Below, one piece after another: positions 26,991-35,923 of a stretch of 64,000 nt of DNA. Location of the stretch: contig NZ_WHUV01000002.1 in assembly GCF_009380155.1 (NCBI RefSeq), forward strand, positions 620,001-684,000, written 5' to 3'. A program made the position numbers and the translations under genes. Origin of the DNA: Pseudomonas piscis. GTDB lineage: Bacteria; Pseudomonadota; Gammaproteobacteria; Pseudomonadales; Pseudomonadaceae. The stretch's first letter is position 1, and each line of letters opens with the position of its first letter. The notes under the pieces were generated by a model. It had not been told where the DNA came from. It did no database searches and saw only the letters and a program-made list of their open reading frames with translations.

Positions 26991-27209
26991 TCAGGCCACA
27001 AACCCATACTCCAGGCGCCTGATCAACTCGATGACCGCATCCGTTTCCACCCTGGTTGCGACCATGGCAGCAGGAGCGTCGCCGCCAAACGTTTTCAGTG
27101 GACGTGACATCAAGTGCATGGCGGCATCAAGATCCCCGTCGAACAGACTCTTTGCTGCGTTGAGCACCTCCGAATAGCGGGTGTGTTGATCAGGGGGCCA
27201 ATTGCTCAT
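26991..27209 (-). CDS. MbcA/ParS/Xre-type (DUF2384) small protein, copy 2
   Basis: This 72-residue product (MSNWPPDQHTRYSEVLNAAK onward) aligns without gaps to the 11990-12208 product, sharing HLMSRPLKTFGGDAPAAMVA and ending in the same GFVA. It lacks a DNA-binding domain and a neighbouring toxin. It faces away from the Lamassu/ABC-3C operon with about 250 bases between, so their promoters are divergent. Two solo copies, each beside a defence operon, raise the idea of a regulator or guard associated with the modules. Confidence 0.7.
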   Translation of the reverse strand: MSNWPPDQHTRYSEVLNAAKSLFDGDLDAAMHLMSRPLKTFGGDAPAAMVATRVETDAVIELIRRLEYGFVA

Positions 27210-27460
27210 GTGTCCGTTTTCCTTCGGTCACTGTGGCTCAGGTTAGCATTTACTAGCCCGCGACGGGCCCCGCCGGGCAAGCTATTGTTGGGATCCCGGC
27301 TTCAAACCTTAACCTTCAGGCGTGCCTAGTACCCCGGTGAAATCAATGCGCTAAGGCATCAATTTATATAAAACCACAGTTCCTTGAGCGAAGCCGTCTC
27401 GCTACTATATGGCATACTGCCAGTTGTGCCCGATGCACCTGCCGCTTGAAGGGATTCTCT

Positions 27461-29467
27461 ATGATAAAAAGGTTCCGGCTTGAGCAAAAAGGCCGCTACG
27501 AAAAGCTGGTAATTGCTCGGCGTCTATCCGATATGCTGGACAAGTACCTGGACGGGCGTCCTGCCCCTATGTTCATAGGTGCCGAACAGGGTGGAATCCC
27601 TCAGTGGGACGACGTAGTCGTTCAGCATACCGAGGAGCATTGGGAACACCTACAAATCAAGCGGCAGACCACTTGCTTCAGCGACAAACACGTCGACAAA
27701 GAAGCCTTCCTGCAGTCCCGCGAAAAAAAGGCAAAGGGCGATAAGGCTGGTGAAGGCTCCAAGCCGTCTGATCCAGTCGATGATGCCGATGTGGCAGTCG
27801 ATACCGACGCAGCCAAGGATCCTGCTGACGACCAATTCGATTCGGAGCTCGAAAAAGTAATGAAGAGCTTGGCGTCCTGGCAGGCACCAGCGAGCGGCGC
27901 AAAACCTTCGAAACGTACCTTCACGCTGCACCTCCCCGGCCTTGACGTAGCGATCAAAGGGCATAGCAAGGCACATATCACTACCATTAATCATCTGCGT
28001 GAGTTTTGGGACTCATGCAACAAGGACGGGCTTAGCGTCGGTGATTTATCCCAGCGTGATGACAATCCAACCCAGAGGGTCTACACATGGCTTACGACCT
28101 GGTGCGGATTCAGGGACTGGTCGCACGTCGTTGAAAAAATGCAGATGCTCAGCATCGAATCTCTGGGGGATGAGACCGAGCTGGAAACGGCCGCGCTTGC
28201 TTCTCTTGACAGACATTTTCTAAATTCGCGCACGACCCTAAGCCTTCTTATCGACTACATCTCTGATAACACCACTGACACCAACGTAATCAGCTGCTAC
28301 TCAGCTGCAAAGCAGCTACAGAACATGCTCCGTCCCAGTTTTCAAACCTGGACTCAATACCTACTTAACCCTCTAGGTCAAGATTGGACAGTCACGGGCA
28401 CGCACGACCTCGACGGCCCTGACACAGGAGGCTCTGTAAATCCTGCCAGCCAGGTAGTGAGTCATCATTGGAAGGAGGGTGCATTCAACAGGCAGCTTCG
28501 GCTACACGCCGGGTACCGCTCTCCCTCCCCCGGGGTCACCGCCCTACCCTCCGCCATTCTCCGGTTGGCTCTGCACCTAAAAGCCGGGAGCCACGGCCTA
28601 CTGCTCGGCGAGCCCGTATGGCGTCAAGGCGTAGATCAAGAGCTAGGCAGCACCCTCGGAATCGGGGAGGCTGACCTTGATGACCTCCCGTGGATCCAGA
28701 ATACTGAGTCACTGTCCTGCGGGCTTGGTCGCCCAATTACATCGCAGCTAGACAATCGCCGAGAGTCAGCTGCGCTCCATGACGCGATGAACGAAGTGGT
28801 ATGGCAGCAGTTGCAGAACCGGGTCGAGCAAAAAATGGCCAAGATCACTGACCTGGATTTACTCACTGCCATGGAAGCCATGTGGCGGGAGTGGAAGCCT
28901 GAGCTATCAGCAGACCAAACGGCTCGGCAATCCCTTTTCGAACAGTTGATGTATCCACAAACAGAGGGGTTGGATGCGAAGCATGCATTGCGCATCGGCC
29001 CTCGTACGCTGGAGCTCCTTGAAGTCGCAATCCTGATGCTGATGTTGACATGCGTGGGGCTTGGTGGCGCTGATGCGCACTGGCGCGCAATTCCACCAAT
29101 AGGAGACATTCTTAGCATCGCTTTGCGCCATTGGTCTGGCGGCGCTACAGACCGTGGTGGCCCGAGACTAATAAGTGAGGACAGCTTGCGGGTGGTGCTA
29201 GGTCAGTCGCCGGCCCCTGTGGTCGTTCTGTCAGGAGTGGAGGCCTCTGCCACATGTTTACGTGATTCAGGAATGGCTGACGATAGAGCAGCGGAACATA
29301 GCATGGCCGCCGAGCGCCAGCCCCGCCTGTTGATTACGCGTTTCCAGGTCTACAGCCAACTGCAAAGAGGCACGCTGACGTCGTTGCAAGAATATTTCAA
29401 AAAACAATGGAATGAATGGCTTATTGAGCGCGACGCGGCCATTAACGCTTGTGGAAAGGGGCAGTGA
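27461..29467 (+). CDS. lmuA: Lamassu/ABC-3C effector with predicted Cap4-type nuclease N-terminus
   Basis: GAAGGGATTCTCT precedes ATG 27461, which I prefer to the TTG five codons earlier. The N-terminal 75 residues contain GGIPQWDDVVVQ (D50/D51) followed by HWEHLQIKRQ (Q65-x-K67), the D...(E/Q)xK spacing of DUF4297/Cap4-type nucleases that serve as Lamassu effectors. A low-complexity Asp/Lys linker follows (about 85-130), then a helical domain that should contact the ATPase. It is the first of three tightly spaced genes with a small middle gene and an SMC-like ATPase, the Lamassu (ABC three-component) layout. Predicted role is DNA cleavage once the complex senses phage. Confidence 0.75.
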   Translation: MIKRFRLEQKGRYEKLVIARRLSDMLDKYLDGRPAPMFIGAEQGGIPQWDDVVVQHTEEHWEHLQIKRQTTCFSDKHVDKEAFLQSREKKAKGDKAGEGSKPSDPVDDADVAVDTDAAKDPADDQFDSELEKVMKSLASWQAPASGAKPSKRTFTLHLPGLDVAIKGHSKAHITTINHLREFWDSCNKDGLSVGDLSQRDDNPTQRVYTWLTTWCGFRDWSHVVEKMQMLSIESLGDETELETAALASLDRHFLNSRTTLSLLIDYISDNTTDTNVISCYSAAKQLQNMLRPSFQTWTQYLLNPLGQDWTVTGTHDLDGPDTGGSVNPASQVVSHHWKEGAFNRQLRLHAGYRSPSPGVTALPSAILRLALHLKAGSHGLLLGEPVWRQGVDQELGSTLGIGEADLDDLPWIQNTESLSCGLGRPITSQLDNRRESAALHDAMNEVVWQQLQNRVEQKMAKITDLDLLTAMEAMWREWKPELSADQTARQSLFEQLMYPQTEGLDAKHALRIGPRTLELLEVAILMLMLTCVGLGGADAHWRAIPPIGDILSIALRHWSGGATDRGGPRLISEDSLRVVLGQSPAPVVVLSGVEASATCLRDSGMADDRAAEHSMAAERQPRLLITRFQVYSQLQRGTLTSLQEYFKKQWNEWLIERDAAINACGKGQ

Positions 29468-29469
29468 TC

Positions 29470-30057
29470 ATGATGACGCTTGAAGATTTGACGACGGCGA
29501 TAAGCCAGCGCGCTGAGAACCGATACCAAGTGCAGGCTGCTGAAGCAATCGAGCTGCCGGATGTAGACCATCCTTCGACCATTTTACGGCTCAAACGCCA
29601 ACGCAATACGAATGCAGGTTGGCGCACTGTATTGTTGATTGAGGTGCCGTCAAGCTCTCTGCAAGCGGCCTATCAATGGTCTGCTGATATCCGGGATGTT
29701 TTACCGGAGCCTGAAACATCCGATCTTTATATGTTCATGTTGATTGGCGACATTTCTGATAACGAGGCGGCTCGTATCGAGACCGATGACCGTTTTTGTC
29801 GCAAGGTAGTGGCGCGTCAGTTGGAGGACGCCCTGGATTTCCTTGATCGCACCTTCCTGGCTGCGCTAGATCCTCCTGGTAACGTAGAAACCTTGAGTGA
29901 TCCTCTAATTTCAGCATTTAAGGCGATGGTCAAATCTCACCCTTGGACAGGTCGGCACATGGCTGTTTGGAAGACAGAGCTACTGTCTACAGCCAACGGA
30001 GGAGATGTGGTGCAAATCTTGAGTGATTCGGTGATCAGCAGCGAGAACCAGCAATGA
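29470..30057 (+). CDS. lmuC: Lamassu/ABC-3C middle component
   Basis: AAAGGGG precedes ATG 29470, two bases after the upstream stop; ATG 29473 is an alternative. The 195-residue product (MMTLEDLTTAISQRAENRYQ onward) is mixed alpha/beta with no catalytic motif and a conserved-looking AYQWSADIRDVLPEPETSDL. Its stop overlaps the start of the SMC-like gene (ATGA). Small proteins in this position couple effector to ATPase in Lamassu and other ABC-3C systems. The call rests mainly on position and size. Confidence 0.7.
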   Translation: MMTLEDLTTAISQRAENRYQVQAAEAIELPDVDHPSTILRLKRQRNTNAGWRTVLLIEVPSSSLQAAYQWSADIRDVLPEPETSDLYMFMLIGDISDNEAARIETDDRFCRKVVARQLEDALDFLDRTFLAALDPPGNVETLSDPLISAFKAMVKSHPWTGRHMAVWKTELLSTANGGDVVQILSDSVISSENQQ

Positions 30058-33000
30058 GCAAGCTTGAATCCATCACCCTAACGAATCTTCGCAAATTTGG
30101 TTCCAACGTCACCATCGAACTGAGTCCTGGAGCGACCATTTTGCTCGCTCCCAATGGCACCGGGAAAACTACCGTATTCGAAGCTATAGAATTGGGGCTG
30201 ACCGGTAACATCTCTCGACTGGGAGAAAATATTCTCCATGCCGTTCGTGATAACGAATCGTGTGCCGATGTGAGCTTGAATTTCGCTGGGCTGACGGTGA
30301 GTTCTCGCATTAATGAGTCGGGTCAGGTCAGCCAAGATGGTGATCTCAGCGCGCTATTTCCAAACATTCCGCCGACCGATATCCCTTTTCTCCTCCGACT
30401 TACTCACCTGCTAGACCAGCGAGAAAACGGTTGGATTGTGCAGGCCGAAGAGAAGGAAGCAGGCTCGCAGCTGGCTCGCCTGCCACTCGGTCGGGACGGG
30501 GCACTAGCTCGCACCTCGCTTCCGGCGGTGCGACGGTCGCTGACAGAGCAGAAAAACCGTGAAGAGGATAACCTGCGGCTGTTTGAACAAAAGCTGATCG
30601 AGTGGAATGGAGTTATCCAGGAGCGTGATGTCGCCACCGTTGGTGCAGTGGGCGCCTTACGACCTCGCGATGACCTGGCTAGAGCCATTTCTCAAGTGGC
30701 GGAAAAGACTGAAAGTCATGATCAGCTCCCTTCAGGTTTACTCGTCCTGCCGGCGAATCAGGATAATCTGACAGTCGCTCACTCTGCGCTCATCGAGGTT
30801 CTGCGTCAAAAGGTAGAGCGTACGCAAGGACAAATCGCCGGCTTAGCAGAGACTGGTAACCTGGTCGAAAGCTTTGGCTTGATGCAGGCTCGCTTGGCAG
30901 CACTCAATGAAGAGCTCAAATCCTCCGATCTGACCTTGGAGGCACACTCTAAAGTTCGCTCTGATAATGCCACTCTTCTCCAAGAGCATCAGGCTGGCAT
31001 GCTGGTTACGCAACAGGAGCGAATCAAAATTGACCAAGCTCTGGAGGGCCTGGTCAATGAAGCAAGCGCACGCCAACAGGTACAGCATCGCAATGGAGCG
31101 TTGACCCAGGCCGGTACTGCCGTAACTGCGGCGGAACAGCAATGTCGGACATTGCGCGAACGCCACGAAAGCAACCAAATGGTTCGCAACCAACATAGCC
31201 AATTCGATAACCAGCTTGTATCGCTCGATCAGGCAGAACTACGCCTCCGTGACGGTGAACGACTGGTTGTCCAGTGGGAGCTGTCGGAACAGCGTTTGAG
31301 GGCAAATCGCAACGAGGCAGACCAACTGGAAGAAGACTTGGAGCGTCTGCGGGCGGAGTTGGCTGAGCAACGTGCTGCGCTGGAAGGGTTCAAGGTAGTC
31401 GAGATGACCGCCAGGGCGGAGTATCAAGCCTTGAGTTCTTCTGCCGACACGATTCGTCAGGCAGTGGCCTCGATTGCCCAGCATCTGCCTCCCGACCTAG
31501 AAGATTGTCCGCTTTGCTTGGAACATCATGGGGCCGTGAAGCTGCAAGATCAGGTTGCCAAGGCGTTGAAGGCTATCGATCCTAGTCTGAAGGTCGCAGA
31601 ACAGAAGTTACGGGCCGCCGCGCAGGATGTAAATTCCAACGAATCCGTAGTAACAACTGCGCTTGAGGCATTTCAGGCCTGTCAAACTGCACTTGCCCAC
31701 TTGGGAGAAAGCCGCCAAGAGTTTGAGAGGGAAATTCAAGCGTTCCGTATTGATCCAATTCTGGCCAGCGATTCGGTTCCCTTGGCCAAAGAGTCTCTGA
31801 GGGTGCAGTTGGAAGGTGTTTCTGCGAGTCGACTTAGCCTCCTAGAGCGCCGCGCTGACCTTGCGCTTTTGATCCCGCAAGAGGAATTTGACCAGGCTCG
31901 CGCCGAATTCGAAGGTTCAGTCCATGCGCTTGATGAGGCACGCATCGAGTATAGCGACGCTTTGACCCGACGCGATCAGGCAGTCTCCACGCTTTCCAAT
32001 TTGACAGCAGGTGCTCCTCTCGCTCGTACGCTAGAGGAACTCACCATTGAAAAGAACCAGCTAGATCTCCGTGTTAGCGATCTCAACGGCAAAGTGGGCA
32101 CACTTCAATCAATACTCGACACCCAGCAAAGCCAGTTGATTGAATTAAGTAGCGTAGTTCGACTGAATGAGGAAGCCATACGGCAAGTCCAGAGTCAGAT
32201 CACGTCCGTGCGCGCCAGCTGGCATGCGCTGGCACTTGAAGGCGATCCTCTGGTTGAGGCCGCTCAAGCTAGGGGGGACAGATTACGATCCGCAATGAGT
32301 GAGCTTTACGGTCACATCGCCGAGCTGGAAATCGTCGGTGTTGAAATAGCATCATGGGCCAAATTAAATGACTCGCAGATGGCGCAGCGTTTTATCGATG
32401 GCCTACGCCTGGATCGCACGGAGGAGGCATACGAGGCCTATCTCAAAGGGGCTATCGAAAACGCTCGGGGAGCCTTCAACCGGTTGTCCAAGCTCGCAGA
32501 TGCCATGGATACCCTTGATGGGTCTCTGAAAAAAGAGATCGCCAATGTGCAAAAACATGTCAGGAAAGTCGAACCAAGATGGCGGGCCCTGCTAAAGCGT
32601 GTCGTTCGTGAGTCCAGATTCCATGACGCGAGCCTGAAATTCGTCAACACCTATAACCGAGATCGAGCTGGCGTATCGGTGCCATTGGGTAAGATCTCGG
32701 CGCCAGTACCCAACATTGCAAGCGAAGCTCAGCTTACTGATCTCCAGCTGACGTTCCTGCTCTCAATGGCCATGAGTCACCAATGGTCGCCATGGAAAGC
32801 ACTATTGCTCGATGACCCTACACAGCACCACGATTTGGTGCATGCGTCCGCAGTCTTTGACCTATTGCGTGATTATATTGTTGACCACGGTTTCCAAGTC
32901 GTCATTGCGACCCACGACGCTTTGCAAGCTCGGTACTTCCTGCGCAAGCTTCAGAACGACGGGATCGAAGCAAAGATATGGTCGCTTGTGCCTACGGACA

Positions 33001-33068
33001 ACGGCGTGATTGCTGAGGAGGGACAGCGCAGGCAGTCAGTGGGTGTGGCTCCACTTACTGCGGGTTAG
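30054..33068 (+). CDS. lmuB: Lamassu/ABC-3C SMC-like ATPase with zinc hook
   Basis: The 1004-residue protein opens with LRKFGSNVTIELSPGATILL and APNGTGKTT (32-40, Walker A). Long coiled coils follow, interrupted at C485-P-L-C488, a Rad50-like CxxC hook. The C-terminal lobe has WKALLLDDPTQHHD (Walker B D920/D921 and D-loop) and VVIATHDALQARYF (switch histidine). This is the two-lobed SMC/Rad50 architecture of Lamassu LmuB, which senses DNA ends or structures and controls the effector. It is the third and last gene of the operon. The SMC call is firm; the system name depends on the whole operon. Confidence 0.85.
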   Translation: MSKLESITLTNLRKFGSNVTIELSPGATILLAPNGTGKTTVFEAIELGLTGNISRLGENILHAVRDNESCADVSLNFAGLTVSSRINESGQVSQDGDLSALFPNIPPTDIPFLLRLTHLLDQRENGWIVQAEEKEAGSQLARLPLGRDGALARTSLPAVRRSLTEQKNREEDNLRLFEQKLIEWNGVIQERDVATVGAVGALRPRDDLARAISQVAEKTESHDQLPSGLLVLPANQDNLTVAHSALIEVLRQKVERTQGQIAGLAETGNLVESFGLMQARLAALNEELKSSDLTLEAHSKVRSDNATLLQEHQAGMLVTQQERIKIDQALEGLVNEASARQQVQHRNGALTQAGTAVTAAEQQCRTLRERHESNQMVRNQHSQFDNQLVSLDQAELRLRDGERLVVQWELSEQRLRANRNEADQLEEDLERLRAELAEQRAALEGFKVVEMTARAEYQALSSSADTIRQAVASIAQHLPPDLEDCPLCLEHHGAVKLQDQVAKALKAIDPSLKVAEQKLRAAAQDVNSNESVVTTALEAFQACQTALAHLGESRQEFEREIQAFRIDPILASDSVPLAKESLRVQLEGVSASRLSLLERRADLALLIPQEEFDQARAEFEGSVHALDEARIEYSDALTRRDQAVSTLSNLTAGAPLARTLEELTIEKNQLDLRVSDLNGKVGTLQSILDTQQSQLIELSSVVRLNEEAIRQVQSQITSVRASWHALALEGDPLVEAAQARGDRLRSAMSELYGHIAELEIVGVEIASWAKLNDSQMAQRFIDGLRLDRTEEAYEAYLKGAIENARGAFNRLSKLADAMDTLDGSLKKEIANVQKHVRKVEPRWRALLKRVVRESRFHDASLKFVNTYNRDRAGVSVPLGKISAPVPNIASEAQLTDLQLTFLLSMAMSHQWSPWKALLLDDPTQHHDLVHASAVFDLLRDYIVDHGFQVVIATHDALQARYFLRKLQNDGIEAKIWSLVPTDNGVIAEEGQRRQSVGVAPLTAG

Positions 33069-33275
33069 CTTGCGCCAGCTGGTCTAAACCAGGTCGAGAA
33101 ATTTGGCCTGGTTGCGGACTAACCACGAGAGCGTCATTGATTGCGTTTATCGTTGGTAAAGCCCACTGCCCAGCCAGTCGGAAAAGACATTGTCGCCCCG
33201 CTCCGGTCACATGCGAGTGGACGGCTATTGCATGGATAGCTAGTAACTCACCTTCTCGCCGCCTGCCGTTCGAGT

Positions 33276-34553
33276 CTACGTTTGTTTTTTTGCAACGATG
33301 AGGTACTCGAAGTAGTAAATGGACTTGATGAGGTGATGCAGATAATGCATCTCTCGGAATAGCACCAAGATCATCCGCATAAAGGCTAAGAAGGAGAGCT
33401 CGACGCCCTCCTCACGCTTTAGTCCTTCTTTATTGGGGTAGCACGTGATGATTTGGGTGGTTTCGTCATATTCGAATGAGTAATGGGCGATTGCATTACG
33501 TACGCCGGCGTTCAATACGCTTGAATCGATCTTGTACCAGCAGTCGTCCAGGTACTTGAGCTTGTCTGAGAGGTTTTTGTCAGTGAATTTGGCAAGACTA
33601 GAGAGGGCGCCCCCGTCCTTCGCCAAAAACGCATTATGGCCACCTCGGTGCATCAGGTTATTGATACCGGCGACCAGTGAAAGCTGTCGACCAAACACCT
33701 CTGCCAGATCCTTATAGATGTCCTTACAGTTTTCAAAACCCAGACGTGAGATCTTTGCCGAGGTCTTAAGATGTTCCTGGCCCGTGCAAAAATCCAGAAA
33801 AATGGCTGGACGGATGTATAGCTCAAGCTCGAAGATTTTGCCGTACAGACCCAAGCAATCTTTTTGCAGGTTGTACAGGAACCTCGAGTCGCAAATTTCG
33901 CGGTGAAAACTTGTGTAAGCGGCCCAATCCTTCTGAGCAAGCCCCATGATGATCTCGGGATAGCCCCGCACGATTTGGAGCACCGTATCGTCCTCCAGAA
34001 AAGCTGCCGTTACCGTGGATAACACTTTGTAGAGGAGTACGTTCAGGTCTTCCGGCCTGAGAGACGGACTGTGTTCTCCTCCGAGGAACTCGGATGCCCT
34101 GCGACGGAACAAGTCCTTGTTGGCCCGCGGATACAGTTTCAGCAGCTGTTTCACCTCCTCGAAGCGCTTGCCATAGTGATTGAGGACATCCAGACGGTCT
34201 CTAAATAGCGCGCCTGCATGAGCACCGCTTGTCATGAGTTTGTCCCGATCCACCATTCCCATGGCTGTCATGAATGGCGTGTTGCCTGCCACATATTCTT
34301 TGCTCCAGACTGGAAAATCCAAATGCAAATCCTGAAAGAGGTAGCCGCCTGCAAAGGCTTTCTCGCGATCCAGCGGCCCTTCTGTAGCATTAGTCAGCTC
34401 AATTGGATGACCTCCTCCCAAGACAATGCTGATGTCACTGCTACAGCTTGGGCAGAGAAACGAAAGTGGTTGCACGTCTCGGTTCGACATACCTATGCGA
34501 CAGTGAACTTCTACTCCACAGGTGGCACACAGAAGTAGCATATTGTGGTTCAT
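33276..34553 (-). CDS. Zinc-ribbon plus HEPN-like protein, 425 residues
   Basis: AAGGAACGGACAACGA precedes ATG 34553 (MNHNMLLLCATCGVEVHC). C9-x-x-C12 and C34-x-x-C37 make an N-terminal four-Cys zinc ribbon, then GGGHPIELTNA and a long helical body. The C-terminal region has VLNAGVRNAIAHYSFEYDE, where R352-N-A-I-A-H357 is an Rx4H motif, followed by helices rich in hydrophobic residues (FLAFMRMILVLFREMHYLHH). This fits a HEPN RNase controlled by a zinc-binding module. It converges with the SMC-like gene and has no partner. I do not recognise a named family; defence function is inferred. Confidence 0.55.
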   Translation of the reverse strand: MNHNMLLLCATCGVEVHCRIGMSNRDVQPLSFLCPSCSSDISIVLGGGHPIELTNATEGPLDREKAFAGGYLFQDLHLDFPVWSKEYVAGNTPFMTAMGMVDRDKLMTSGAHAGALFRDRLDVLNHYGKRFEEVKQLLKLYPRANKDLFRRRASEFLGGEHSPSLRPEDLNVLLYKVLSTVTAAFLEDDTVLQIVRGYPEIIMGLAQKDWAAYTSFHREICDSRFLYNLQKDCLGLYGKIFELELYIRPAIFLDFCTGQEHLKTSAKISRLGFENCKDIYKDLAEVFGRQLSLVAGINNLMHRGGHNAFLAKDGGALSSLAKFTDKNLSDKLKYLDDCWYKIDSSVLNAGVRNAIAHYSFEYDETTQIITCYPNKEGLKREEGVELSFLAFMRMILVLFREMHYLHHLIKSIYYFEYLIVAKKQT

Positions 34554-35147
34554 TCGTTGTCCGTTCCTTGGTGGGAGGGTCATAAAGTGAGCCGCGAACG
34601 GTAGCCGTTTTCGGGCTGTCCCTCCAGCGGATAGCATCCGTGGTCAGTAGCCATTGAGGTGGAGCGAACCGCGACGCTTTACGCCACGAGGTTCCTCTTT
34701 CTGAGCGGATATCCGGGTTACCTGAGGTCGACGTAATAGAGCGACGTTGTGACGAGCGTTCTGAGTAGGGCAATCGAGGCGACACGTGCCCTTCCCCACC
34801 ATGACGAAGCCTTGACCGTATACCGATTTCAGCGGCACCGTCCGCTCCAGCTACTTAGGCATCATCGAGGCTTCGAAGGCGCATGGTCTCTTTTCCCTTC
34901 TCCATTTTGTCTACCAGTTGTAGTGGAAGTGTTCGCTGATGCTTCGCTGCTATCGTTGCCTGGCATCGAATCCATTCGTCCTCCTCGCGCTGGCGGTATT
35001 TGCCGTGCCGGGATGGTATGCAACCGTTCTCCACAGTTTAGCGCTTGGCGTCGTTGCTCTATCGGCCTAAAGCTCCAGCTTGAATCGGCACATTGAAGGC
35101 ATTTGACCCAGCGCCTATACTCGATGCACTACATACAGGAGTGTCAA
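34554..35147. other. Divergent promoter region between the HEPN-like gene and mvaT
   Basis: About 590 bases without a supported gene between divergent starts. It should carry both promoters. No repeat or hairpin of note was seen, and overlapping ORFs on both strands lack ribosome binding sites. Confidence 0.4.
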
Positions 35148-35516
35148 ATGTCTAGGCTCGCAGAATTCCGTGCCCTTGAGCAACAATTAGCTGCTCAGCT
35201 CGCCGAACTTGAGTCCCTCAAAAACGATGATGGCTTGAAGCGCGAAATCGAGTTTGAAAAAAAGCTCCGCGACCTTCTTTCTGAGTACGGATACAGCTTG
35301 CGTAATATTGTGGCCATCCTTGACCCACAATCTGCTACTAGACGCGCACCAGCCGTAGTCGCTGAAAAAAGTAGTCGCAAGCCCCGCCAGACTAAGGTTT
35401 ACAAGAATCCCCATTCAGGTGAGCTCGTGGAAACGAAAGGAGGCAACCACAAAACCCTGAAGGAGTGGAAAAGCCAGTACGGTGCTGACGAAGTCGAAAG
35501 CTGGTTAGATAAGTAA
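35148..35516 (+). CDS. mvaT: MvaT-family H-NS-like xenogeneic silencer
   Basis: ACAGGAGTGTCAA sets the start at ATG 35148. The 122-residue product has the MvaT layout: a coiled-coil oligomerisation region (LAEFRALEQQLAAQLAELES, then EIEFEKKLRDLLSEYGYSLR), a flexible linker and a C-terminal AT-hook-like DNA-binding module, RKPRQTKVYKNPHSGELVET then KGGNHKTLKEWKSQYG. MvaT/MvaU proteins silence AT-rich foreign genes in Pseudomonas. An island-borne copy could silence its own cargo or modulate the host paralogues by forming heteromers. It is monocistronic with its own terminator. Confidence 0.92.
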   Translation: MSRLAEFRALEQQLAAQLAELESLKNDDGLKREIEFEKKLRDLLSEYGYSLRNIVAILDPQSATRRAPAVVAEKSSRKPRQTKVYKNPHSGELVETKGGNHKTLKEWKSQYGADEVESWLDK

Positions 35517-35533
35517 ATCTTTAGGGACAAAAT

Positions 35534-35560
35534 AAGGGGCCTCGTGAGACCCCTTTTTTA
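35534..35560 (+). terminator. Terminator of the mvaT paralogue
   Basis: A GGGGC-CTC/GAG-CCCC hairpin with one mismatch is followed by T7, eighteen bases past the stop. A strong rho-independent terminator. Confidence 0.85.
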
Positions 35561-35923
35561 TTTACTCCAAAGCAGTGGATGCCTCTCTAGACGACCCTAC
35601 AACCCCTGCATACTGCGCGTTCAAGATCACGACGTCAGATTACCGACCCAAACCCAAGAGCGTAGATCGCTGGATGGAGAAACGCAGCCCGCATGGTGGG
35701 TTCGTTTCCCACGTGACAAGGCATCTGGCTGGTCGACTACCGCATTCGTAGAGCGTGGAGTGGTGTACGTTATGGCTAGTAGCCGCAATTCGGGAGGCAC
35801 TGACCTTTTCTTGGGTCGCGGATGGAGAGTGAACGCAGTGCGACAGCACAGTGGCCCTCTTTGAGTGAGAGGGCGACCCAGCGACATTATCGTTGAGCCC
35901 ACCTACCCTCCGCCAGTTATGCC
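35561..35923. other. Intergenic region downstream of the reverse transcriptase
   Basis: A forward ORF (35544-35864) and reverse ORFs overlap here; none has a ribosome binding site. The reverse-strand transcript of the reverse transcriptase gene should end in this region. The sequence CCCTCTTTGAGTGAGAGGG (35854-35872) forms a 7-base stem with a short loop and could serve as its terminator, though it lacks a T-run. Confidence 0.4.

Noticed and set aside
35544..35864. Forward ORF between mvaT and the reverse transcriptase
   Set aside because: It starts within the mvaT terminator and has no ribosome binding site; reverse frames overlap it equally.
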